Assembly (NCBI GenBank): GCA_039923455.1
Contig: JBDTCS010000088.1
Span: forward strand, 1 to 5,704
Direction of reading: 5' to 3'
Length of the DNA stretch: 5,704 nt
Source of the DNA: JBDTCS01 sp039923455
Lineage (GTDB): Bacteria > Bacteroidota > Ignavibacteria > Palsa-1295
The notes below the pieces were generated by a model, which was not told the DNA's origin, ran no database searches, and saw nothing but the letters and a program-made list of their open reading frames with translations. This document shows positions 1 through 5,704 of the stretch, one piece after another (position 1 is the stretch's first letter; every line of letters starts with the position of its first letter). A program made the position numbers and the translations under genes.

Positions 1-1196
1 CCTTTACCGATCTCACTTGCTTTCACATCATCAACCACGCCCTCGCCACGAACTTCAAAACCATCTGTGATCTTCCATCTTCCGTGAACGGCTAGCAATC
101 CGTTATCGCGGTCGACGAGTGAGTGCTCTACCGATTTCAGAAAGCTGAACGGATTCGCGTACGCAAGATCGAAGCGTCGCGAATAGATAACCATGTCGGT
201 AAATCCGAGTTCGATATCCTCACCAATCACAAACGAGAGATCGTGAAGCGTAAGGTATTTCGGATCGATGTGCACATTCGAACCACCAATTTGATCCGGT
301 CGCGTCGTATCAAAGCCTTCACTAACGCGTGCATCGCCAAGCAAAGACCCGATCATCGCCTGATAGCGGACGTGCCCGACATGCGCACCGAGGCTTAGAA
401 AATCGTAGGTCGGGACGTTCGAAGACAAGATGATATTATCACCCTGATAACTTCCGCCAACCTGAACTGCCTCGCGTGCGAGCTTCGCAGTAAACCAGTC
501 GTAGTTGTAGCTCAGCTCTGCGGATGTAAAATCAAAATCCTTTTTTGAAAAGAGCGCAAAATTCTTGTTGCTTGCAAGCAGCGGATCTTCGAGCGCGACA
601 CTCGAGTCCCCGAAATCCTGACCGTTCGTCGCCTCAAGAAAAAAGCCAACGTGCCCGCTGAGCGTACCGGAGAACTGTCCACCAAAAACGCCGAGTACTA
701 CGCTCGCCGGATCCGGCTTTTGACGCCGACGCATCTCAAGGCTTGCTATACCGTGAACATACATTTCGGATTGCGTCGAATCATCAGTCCAACGATACAA
801 ATACTTATCCGCATCGGTAACAATACCACTAAAGAAGAGCGGCTCAGCATTGCGAGCGGGAAACATCGAGACAACATGATCGGGTATGTGTGCGTAGGTG
901 CGTAAGAACTTTGTCCGAAGCGCTCGCTCGCTCACACTTAAATTATTGGTGTCGGCAGATTCCAGAATTCCTACGACCTCATATTCCGACATCGGAAGTT
1001 CGACTTCGGAATACCCTTTGACCATCCCGCGAACGGATAGATGGCGCAGATAGGAATAGACTTCGCTACCGACAGGCACTTGAACTACTCCACGATGCGG
1101 CACGCTCGTCAAATGTTGCGCGTGACTCTCTGAGGCCGCACACAAGAGTGCAACTACTAAAACGATCGAAGCAAAAGAAAGTGTACGTTGGCTCAA
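1..1196 (-). CDS. Wzi-like capsule-assembly outer-membrane protein (3' end beyond window)
   Basis: Reading the minus strand from a TTG at 1196 gives 398 uninterrupted codons running off the left edge, so the C-terminus is missing. An in-frame TAA two codons upstream (1202-1200) leaves this TTG as the earliest start, and it is followed at once by a signal peptide: MSQRT, a hydrophobic core at residues 7-21, and an SPase I site SHA|Q after residue 26. Residues 38-80 (including VYSYLRHLSVRGMVKGY) resemble the helical N-terminal part of Wzi proteins. From about residue 140 alternating short strands suggest a beta-barrel. Family-like motifs are ARE at 240-242, NIILSSNVPTYDFLSL at 254-269, DLAYANPFSF at 343-352, DRDNGLL at 362-368 and EGVVDD at 385-390. 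In enterobacteria Wzi is an outer-membrane barrel that binds capsule at the cell surface. It lies 20 bases after wza, which supports a surface-polysaccharide role. The family call comes from remembered motif pattern, not a search; another outer-membrane barrel family is possible. Confidence 0.72.
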   Translation of the reverse strand, partial: MSQRTLSFASIVLVVALLCAASESHAQHLTSVPHRGVVQVPVGSEVYSYLRHLSVRGMVKGYSEVELPMSEYEVVGILESADTNNLSVSERALRTKFLRTYAHIPDHVVSMFPARNAEPLFFSGIVTDADKYLYRWTDDSTQSEMYVHGIASLEMRRRQKPDPASVVLGVFGGQFSGTLSGHVGFFLEATNGQDFGDSSVALEDPLLASNKNFALFSKKDFDFTSAELSYNYDWFTAKLAREAVQVGGSYQGDNIILSSNVPTYDFLSLGAHVGHVRYQAMIGSLLGDARVSEGFDTTRPDQIGGSNVHIDPKYLTLHDLSFVIGEDIELGFTDMVIYSRRFDLAYANPFSFLKSVEHSLVDRDNGLLAVHGRWKITDGFEVRGEGVVDDVKASEIGK

Positions 1197-1199
1197 GTG

Positions 1200-1233
1200 T
1201 TATTTCTTTGTCGCGATTATTTCTTTGTCGCGA
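1200..1233. repeat. perfect 17-bp tandem duplication across the wza stop codon
   Basis: The unit TTATTTCTTTGTCGCGA (plus strand) occurs at 1200-1216 and again, identical, at 1217-1233. On the coding strand the upstream copy encodes the last wza codons (...ATKK) and its TAA stop; the second copy fills almost the whole gap to the next gene. Its own TAA (1202-1200) lies in the frame of the Wzi-like gene, two codons before that gene's TTG start. Full identity suggests a recent duplication or selection to keep it. Confidence 0.95.
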
Positions 1234-3040
1234 TACTATAATACAAGATGGAGATCACAATTCCCACGACTGCACCAACGATGCCTGCGATAGCACCGAC
1301 GGTGCGCAAGGTATAATCTTCCGAATGATCCGGTGACTTCGGCACATAGATCTGATCGCCCGGCTCTATCACCGTTTGTTTCGGCTCCATCCACTGCCAA
1401 GTACCGGCCTTAATGATTCGCGTGCCTGATTCGACGGCCCCCTCAGCGAATCCACCGGCAGATTTTATGTACTGGTACACATCCTGGTTAGGCACGTAGC
1501 GTATATGCCCGGCACGCCCGACATAGCCCCAAACATATACAGTGTTCGGTAGCTTTGGAATATAAATATAATCGTTGTTACGAAGTGCAAGATCGGCCGT
1601 CGAATCTCCCAATCGAAACAGTCGATCGAGATCGACATTCGCTGTTCCATCTCTGAGTAAAGTCTGTAACTTAAAATTTGTCGTATCGGAGACGGAGAGA
1701 TTGGCAAGCCGTGATGCCTTCAGCGCTTCATCTTCGGGTGTGACATCTCGATTGTCCGCGTCCATTCTTCCACGCGTGATGATACCACCCTTTAAAAAGG
1801 CTTCCGGAGTGAAACCACCTGCACTTCGCACAAGGTCGGATAGCTTCGTATCGGTGCGACGGATAGGATATACACCGGGATAGAGAACCTCTCCCTCAAT
1901 GGTAACTCTCGATAGCTCTCGATGATCCACATCGGCACGTACAAAGATCCGATCAGCCTTACGAAGTGGAACGTCTGGGATCTTGTGGGCTTGAATCGCA
2001 GTCACATCATAGAATTCGGTTGTGAAATCCAACCCATCCTTCGACATGCGTGTGAGTTCTACGCGTGTTAGGTCTGCAGCGGGAGAAGGCCCATACACGC
2101 TTCGAAGGATTTGATAAAGCGAATCGCCCTCTACAAATTCATAGTTGCCCGGAGCCATGACGGCGCCGTACACACCAATCATTCCATCATACGTGTGCTT
2201 GAATGGCACGTAGATCACATCCCCATCTTGCAGCAGCGGGCAAAAACGAGGTTCATGGGTTGCGTTGTATCGGAGCAGATCAATGCGCTCCGTCGTTCCG
2301 TTGCCGTGTGTGACTGTGATGTAGCGTTCGCTTGCGGTGCGTTCTTCGCTGACACCGAGGTATGGGCGCAAGCGTTCTGTCTCGCGTTTTTTGCGATCGA
2401 GACTACGAAGCGTCGCCTCATCGGCGAAGAGCGGCTGCGTGTGCTCGGCGGGTTTGTTCGCCCAATCAATTGCGATATCTGCTCTGGCAGAGGCTGGCAA
2501 TGTAAAGATGTTTGGCGTAACGACATCACCCTGTACTTTTACAAATATTTTGCGCGGTTGCAAAAGAGAAACGGAAATGGGGTCGGTGTGCGAAGATGCT
2601 TTGATACCGCTAAAAGTCGAGGTGGCTTTGCCCTTTATCTCGAGTACGACATCTTGCAGCGTCTTACCGAGCACATTAAACTCGCCGATGTGCGGCACGA
2701 TAAGCGTTAGATCGGGAGCGACCGTGAGCATTAACGTTTGGTTTGCACTCCAGATCTGCACTTGTAGAATATCTCCCGGACCCAAGTGATACTCTTTTGG
2801 ATTTATTGCGCCATCGGATATCATCGCCTCTGAACTCAGTACGGCATTCGATTTATCCTGCATCGTGGTACCGAGCGGCGTGCTCGATGTGCCCCCGACC
2901 GACGGCTGCGTCAATTGTGCATTTGCATTCGAACACAGCATGCTAAAAAGCACGAGCAGAGACCCGATCGCACAATGCACGATCCGGCGATAGGTTGAAC
3001 GACTATTGGTTGACTGACGATTCAAGTTTGTTCTGTTCAC
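1217..3040 (-). CDS. wza: Wza-type polysaccharide export protein with SLBB repeats
   Basis: Outer-membrane translocon subunit for surface polysaccharide; such proteins form rings that carry polymer from periplasm to outside. Using the GTG at 3040 it has 607 residues. Residues 21-41 form a signal peptide preceded by Arg-rich sequence and ending NANA|Q. Cys36 (context SMLCS) does not fit a lipobox, so SPase I processing is more likely than lipidation. The poly-export domain is at about 81-166 (LGPGD at 86-90). SLBB-like repeats begin near 167 (VQGDVVTPNIF), 289 (GVYGAVMAPGNY), 379 (VTIEGEVLYPGVY) and 501 (VYVWGYVGRAGH), with GDVIYVP-type edges near 274, 490 and 561. A charged linker spans about 195-265. 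Residues 578-601 are a Gly-rich hydrophobic helix near the C-terminus, followed by YYSIATKK. An ATG at 3130 is in frame but overlaps wecB by 55 bases and would put about 50 residues ahead of the signal core, so I prefer GTG 3040; TTG 3025 is also possible. No start has a clear Shine-Dalgarno. Longer than E. coli Wza (about 380) because of extra SLBB repeats. Confidence 0.92.
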   Translation of the reverse strand: MNRTNLNRQSTNSRSTYRRIVHCAIGSLLVLFSMLCSNANAQLTQPSVGGTSSTPLGTTMQDKSNAVLSSEAMISDGAINPKEYHLGPGDILQVQIWSANQTLMLTVAPDLTLIVPHIGEFNVLGKTLQDVVLEIKGKATSTFSGIKASSHTDPISVSLLQPRKIFVKVQGDVVTPNIFTLPASARADIAIDWANKPAEHTQPLFADEATLRSLDRKKRETERLRPYLGVSEERTASERYITVTHGNGTTERIDLLRYNATHEPRFCPLLQDGDVIYVPFKHTYDGMIGVYGAVMAPGNYEFVEGDSLYQILRSVYGPSPAADLTRVELTRMSKDGLDFTTEFYDVTAIQAHKIPDVPLRKADRIFVRADVDHRELSRVTIEGEVLYPGVYPIRRTDTKLSDLVRSAGGFTPEAFLKGGIITRGRMDADNRDVTPEDEALKASRLANLSVSDTTNFKLQTLLRDGTANVDLDRLFRLGDSTADLALRNNDYIYIPKLPNTVYVWGYVGRAGHIRYVPNQDVYQYIKSAGGFAEGAVESGTRIIKAGTWQWMEPKQTVIEPGDQIYVPKSPDHSEDYTLRTVGAIAGIVGAVVGIVISILYYSIATKK

Positions 3041-3060
3041 GTAAGACTCTAAGTTTCCAA

Positions 3061-3090
3061 TTACAATCGCTCTGGTTACAACCGCTCTCG
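3061..3090. repeat. 15-bp near-perfect tandem duplication across the wecB stop codon
   Basis: TTACAATCGCTCTGG (3061-3075) and TTACAACCGCTCTCG (3076-3090) are adjacent and match at 13 of 15 positions. On the coding strand the first copy encodes the WecB end Arg-Glu-Arg-Leu-stop. The second copy, in the same frame, reads Pro-Glu-Arg-Leu-stop, so it gives a second in-frame TAA 15 bases downstream. Confidence 0.85.
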
Positions 3091-4206
3091 TAGCACTGTT
3101 AATATTCTTTCTGCTGCGAAGCCATCCCATAATTCAAGTACTTTTGCTTTCTTCCAAGAGCCGTTCAATGCAGCTTCCGATAAGCGCAATATTTCCGCTG
3201 CATTCAAACCGATCAATTCATTCGTACCACTCTCGACGGTGCTTGGCCGTTCGGTGTTCTCTCGCAGTGTGACACACGGACGTCCGAGTGCGGTTGTCTC
3301 TTCTTGCACTCCACCTGAATCCGTCAGCACAACTGCGGCCCCATTTTGCAGTGCAAGAAAAGCAAGATAGCCAACCGGGTCGATCAGCGTTAGTTTGGCA
3401 TTCGATGCAACGCGCTCGCTTAAGCCAAATTCTTCTAATCGTTTACGCGTACGTGGGTGCACGGGAAAAATAATGCGAGGCATAAACGCCGCCATCTGCT
3501 CGAAGACATCGACAAGCATCGTAAGATTGCTTTGATCATCGACATTGCTTGGACGATGCAGCGTCACGAGCGCGAATTTCCCAACCTCGATCGAAAGTTT
3601 TGAAGCCAGCGATTCGAATTGCAATTTTGCCGCAGGCAAATACTTTCTCACGCTATCAATCATCGTATTACCGACGAAGAACATGCGAGATTCTGCAATG
3701 CCCTCATGCCGCAAATTCACGAGACCGCTCTGCTCTGTGATAAAACAGAAATCCGAGAATTCATCGGCAACGATCCGATTGATCTCCTCGGGCATTTCAC
3801 GGTCGAACGAACGAAGCCCTGATTCAATATGCGCAAGACGAATGCCGGCTTTTGCGGCAACGAGCGTCGTCGCAAGCGTTGAGTTCACATCACCGGCAAC
3901 CATGACAAGATCCGGCTTCTCTTCGGCGAGCAGTTGCTCCATCGCGATCATCACCTTCGAAGTCTGCTCGGCGTGTGAGCCCGAGCCAACACCTAAGAAC
4001 CGATCCGGCGCAGGCATCTCCAACTCCTGAAAAAACACATCCGACATATTCTTGTCGTAGTGTTGGCCGGTATGCACAAGAAGCGCCTGGAAACGATCTG
4101 CGGCATCGCGCTTGATCACCTCAAGCACCGGCGCGACCTTCATGAAGTTCGGCCGCGCGCCTACCACGAGTATGATCTTTTGTTTTGCCTTCGTCTCTTT
4201 GCTCAC
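3076..4206 (-). CDS. wecB: UDP-N-acetylglucosamine 2-epimerase (non-hydrolysing)
   Basis: Cytoplasmic enzyme interconverting UDP-GlcNAc and UDP-ManNAc, a precursor step for ManNAc- or ManNAcA-containing surface glycans. The 376 residues match the usual family length and two-Rossmann-domain (GT-B-like) fold. The N-terminal signature GARPNFMKVAPV is at 16-27 and HTGQHYD at 45-51. Residues matching the catalytic set of E. coli WecB are visible: Asp106 (GDVNST), Glu128 (HIESGLRS), Glu140 (MPEEINR) and His217 (TLHRPSN). The spacing Asp106-Glu128 is the same 22 residues as Asp95-Glu117 in E. coli. The C-terminal UDP-binding part has VHPRT at 249-253 and DSGGVQEE at 296-303. The His217 loop reads HRPSNVDD rather than the HRRE form of enterobacterial WecB, pointing to another subfamily. 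The start is GTG 33 bases after the dehydrogenase stop, with no obvious Shine-Dalgarno. The stop codon sits inside a near-perfect tandem duplication. A hydrolysing (NeuC-type) epimerase is less likely given the overall match to WecB. Confidence 0.95.
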   Translation of the reverse strand: MSKETKAKQKIILVVGARPNFMKVAPVLEVIKRDAADRFQALLVHTGQHYDKNMSDVFFQELEMPAPDRFLGVGSGSHAEQTSKVMIAMEQLLAEEKPDLVMVAGDVNSTLATTLVAAKAGIRLAHIESGLRSFDREMPEEINRIVADEFSDFCFITEQSGLVNLRHEGIAESRMFFVGNTMIDSVRKYLPAAKLQFESLASKLSIEVGKFALVTLHRPSNVDDQSNLTMLVDVFEQMAAFMPRIIFPVHPRTRKRLEEFGLSERVASNAKLTLIDPVGYLAFLALQNGAAVVLTDSGGVQEETTALGRPCVTLRENTERPSTVESGTNELIGLNAAEILRLSEAALNGSWKKAKVLELWDGFAAERILTVLRERL

Positions 4207-4239
4207 GCTAAAATTATTTTTCGTATGCTTCGATCTGAC

Positions 4240-5643
4240 TCAGCCCGCGATGATCTCGACCTTCTCTTTACTACTAAGTGCACGTGCAACGCGTTCAGAA
4301 CCGGAGCCAAGCAACACGATCTTTTTGCAAAGTTCTTTATCCTCAACATGCTTCGTTGCGTTGCGGGTATCAATGATGAGGTTTGCATGCTTCGCAATAA
4401 AATCGTAGTCGTACTGCGTGTGATCGGTGGTTAAGATCACGATGTCGGCAGTTGCCAACGCATCCTTGCTGAGCGTTAGGGACGCAAGATCACGATCGCG
4501 CACACTAAGCTTCGGCACAAAGGGATCGTTGTAAGAAATATTTTCCGCGCCTTGATCAATCAAAAGCTCCATGATGCGAATCGCGGGTGAGTGGCGCGTG
4601 TCATCGACGTCGCGTTTGAATGCCACTCCGAGCACGAGTATTTTTACTTCGCGAAAACGAACCGGAAGGTCAGCGACTGCACGAAGCACCATGTCTTTTA
4701 CGTAGAAGGGCATCGATTCATTCGTCTCTGCGGCGAGCGTAATGAAATTGGTTTCGAAATCATATGCACGCGCTTGCCACGAAAGATAATATGGGTCGAT
4801 GAGTATGCAGTGCCCACCGATTCCCGGCCCGGGGTAAAATGGCATAAAGCCAAAAGGCTTCGTTGCCGCGGCATCGACTACTTCCCAAATATTGATACCG
4901 CCCATTCGATCGCAAAGTTTGGAAAGCTCATTGACGAGCGCAATATTCACGGAGCGGAAAATATTTTCGAGCAACTTCTCCATCTCGGCAACGCGTGGAG
5001 AACTGACCGGGATCACCATCGAAATCACTTGCTGATTCGCAAGCACAGCGAGTCGTGTGCAAACCGGCGTCACACCTCCGACAACGATCGGAGTGTTTGC
5101 GGTGGTAAATTTCTGATTACCCGGATCGATACGTTCCGGGCTAAATGCAAGAAAAAAATCTTTTCCGGTCTTCAGACCTTTGGCCTCGAGTATCGGTTGA
5201 ACCTTGCCTTCGGTTGTTGTCGGAAAAGTTGTCGACTTAAGAATCACTAACTGTCCCGGACGCAAATGCTCGGCGATAGAGGCCGCGCTACTGGTGATGT
5301 AGCTGATATCCGGATCTTTGTTGTCCGTGAATGGCGTAGGTACGCAGATATAAATTACATCGAGCTCGCCGATATTTTTGTAATCGGCTTGCGCATGAAA
5401 ACGACCCGAGCTTAGTACCTCTTGAAAAATGCTCTCGGCAATATCCTGAATATAATTCTCACCTTTCGTGAGTGCACCGATCTTTCGAGTATCGAGATCG
5501 ATGCCGGTCGTCGCAAAACCTTTGCGCGCAAATTCTATTGCTAACGGGAGGCCAACATATCCTAAGCCGACCACACCAATTCGTGCGGTCTTCTTCTGTA
5601 GCTTTTCTTCCAGTTGACGAGCGACGCCTTCGAGAACGTACAT
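4240..5643 (-). CDS. nucleotide-sugar 6-dehydrogenase, UDP-GlcNAc/UDP-ManNAc type (WbpA/TviB-like)
   Basis: NAD-dependent enzyme that oxidises C6 of a UDP-HexNAc twice to give the uronic acid. Numbering from the ATG at 5643 (467 residues): NAD-binding GVVGLGYVGLP at 23-33 with acidic Asp49 ending the second strand; KSTTFPTTTEG at 136-146; SPERIDPG at 168-175; central helices carrying catalytic Lys242 (NELSKLC); catalytic Cys279 in GPGIGGHC; and a C-terminal UDP-binding domain beginning VLGVAFKRDVDDTRHSP at 337-353. The stretch at 261-284 (KPFGFMPFYPGPG...) looks like WbpA/TviB enzymes that use UDP-GlcNAc, whereas the neighbour wecB is typical of a UDP-ManNAc (WecC) partner, so substrate is unresolved. 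The usual Pro two residues after the Cys is Leu281. An in-frame ATG at 5691 adds 16 residues and the frame stays open to the window edge; I prefer 5643 because it places the Rossmann motif close to the N-terminus as in relatives and leaves room for an upstream gene ending at 5666. Confidence 0.93.
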   Translation of the reverse strand: MYVLEGVARQLEEKLQKKTARIGVVGLGYVGLPLAIEFARKGFATTGIDLDTRKIGALTKGENYIQDIAESIFQEVLSSGRFHAQADYKNIGELDVIYICVPTPFTDNKDPDISYITSSAASIAEHLRPGQLVILKSTTFPTTTEGKVQPILEAKGLKTGKDFFLAFSPERIDPGNQKFTTANTPIVVGGVTPVCTRLAVLANQQVISMVIPVSSPRVAEMEKLLENIFRSVNIALVNELSKLCDRMGGINIWEVVDAAATKPFGFMPFYPGPGIGGHCILIDPYYLSWQARAYDFETNFITLAAETNESMPFYVKDMVLRAVADLPVRFREVKILVLGVAFKRDVDDTRHSPAIRIMELLIDQGAENISYNDPFVPKLSVRDRDLASLTLSKDALATADIVILTTDHTQYDYDFIAKHANLIIDTRNATKHVEDKELCKKIVLLGSGSERVARALSSKEKVEIIAG

Positions 5644-5660
5644 TTCGTTATTCGTTATTC
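5644..5660. repeat. 7-bp tandem repeat next to the preferred dehydrogenase start
   Basis: The plus strand reads TTCGTTA twice (5644-5650 and 5651-5657) and then TTC. On the coding strand this is an A-rich leader, GAATAACGAATAACGAA, directly before the ATG at 5643. It would be a leader if that ATG is used, or would encode part of a 16-residue N-terminal extension if the ATG at 5691 is used. Confidence 0.8.
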
Positions 5661-5665
5661 TAAGG

Positions 5666-5704
5666 TCAAGCGATGCGACTGAGTTCTGCATCTTTCTCGC
5701 CCGT
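5666..5704 (-). CDS. possible C-terminal tail of an upstream gene (partial)
   Basis: Reading the minus strand from the right edge in the frame beginning acg-ggc-gag gives 12 codons, TGEKDAELSRIA, then TGA at 5668-5666. The hydrophilic tail looks like an ordinary protein end. It would leave a 22-base gap to the ATG at 5643, similar to the other gaps in this operon. Twelve codons cannot identify a product or prove coding. If the dehydrogenase really starts at 5691 or further right, this tail would overlap it or be spurious. Confidence 0.25.
   Translation of the reverse strand, partial: TGEKDAELSRIA

Noticed and set aside
123..905. Short plus-strand frames (91 and 84 codons) in the left part
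   Set aside because: The opposite strand carries a 398-codon uninterrupted reading frame with signal peptide and Wzi-like motifs, which explains this region.
2111..2710. A 199-codon open frame on the plus strand
   Set aside because: It lies wholly antisense to wza, whose product has clear domain motifs; the translation has no recognisable motif and there is no promoter or ribosome site. It is a shadow frame.
3041..3130. The 30-residue N-terminal extension of wza from the ATG at 3130
   Set aside because: It would overlap the wecB coding end by 55 bases, leave about 50 residues before the signal-peptide core, and read through the wecB tail duplication as a TRAVV/TRAIV repeat, which looks like out-of-frame translation of another gene's end. 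Not fully excluded.
4207..4239. Possible terminator or hairpin between the dehydrogenase and wecB
   Set aside because: Only an AAAA-TTA-TTTT palindrome is present, too short and weak to stop transcription, and the genes are in the same direction and function together.
4222..4258. Possible third stop-spanning duplication at the dehydrogenase end (GTCGAGATC before the stop, GTCAGATCG after it)
   Set aside because: The match covers about nine bases and needs a gap, so it cannot be told apart from chance; noted only because the next two junctions have clear duplications.
4591..5250. A 219-codon open frame on the plus strand
   Set aside because: It is antisense to the conserved core of the dehydrogenase, is rich in Cys, His and Arg with no domain pattern, and is explained by codon bias of the real gene.
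1..5704. A novel defence, mobile or RNA-based system
   Set aside because: Every long reading frame belongs to polysaccharide precursor synthesis, export or surface assembly. I found no transposase, terminal inverted repeats, CRISPR repeats, toxin-antitoxin pair, nuclease motif or structured RNA.

Overview
The window carries one block of four genes, all on the minus strand, so transcription runs from the right edge (about 5700) to the left edge (1). In order they are: a nucleotide-sugar 6-dehydrogenase of the UDP-GlcNAc/UDP-ManNAc type (4240-5643), a non-hydrolysing UDP-GlcNAc 2-epimerase, WecB (3076-4206), a Wza-type outer-membrane polysaccharide exporter with SLBB repeats (1217-3040), and the first 398 codons of a Wzi-like outer-membrane capsule-assembly protein (1-1196, cut by the left edge). 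The gaps are only 33, 35 and 20 bases, with no terminator in any of them, which is the layout of one operon. No stretch over 300 bases lacks a gene. I see no tRNA, rRNA, CRISPR array, insertion sequence or convincing promoter; the promoter is probably right of the window.

The genes form one logical chain. The dehydrogenase and epimerase make activated N-acetyl-hexosaminuronic acid and/or ManNAc from UDP-GlcNAc in the cytoplasm. The Wza-like protein would pass the finished polymer through the outer membrane, and the Wzi-like protein would help hold or organise it on the surface. Glycosyltransferases, flippase, polymerase and a Wzc-type co-polymerase are not here and would be expected in flanking DNA.

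The organism is a Gram-negative (diderm) bacterium of roughly balanced base composition. Few Shine-Dalgarno-like sites, frequent GTG/TTG starts, an SPase I-type rather than lipoprotein-type Wza, and a Wzi-like barrel resembling those of Bacteroidota/Ignavibacteria/Chlorobi relatives suggest the Bacteroidota-Chlorobiota group. This placement is an inference from protein flavour only.

The gene content is a recognisable surface-polysaccharide locus, not a new system. The most unusual signal lies at the gene junctions. The 3' end of wza, stop codon included, is present as a perfect 17-bp tandem duplication. The 3' end of wecB, stop codon included, is present as a 13/15-matching 15-bp tandem duplication. 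A 7-bp tandem repeat sits directly before the preferred dehydrogenase start.
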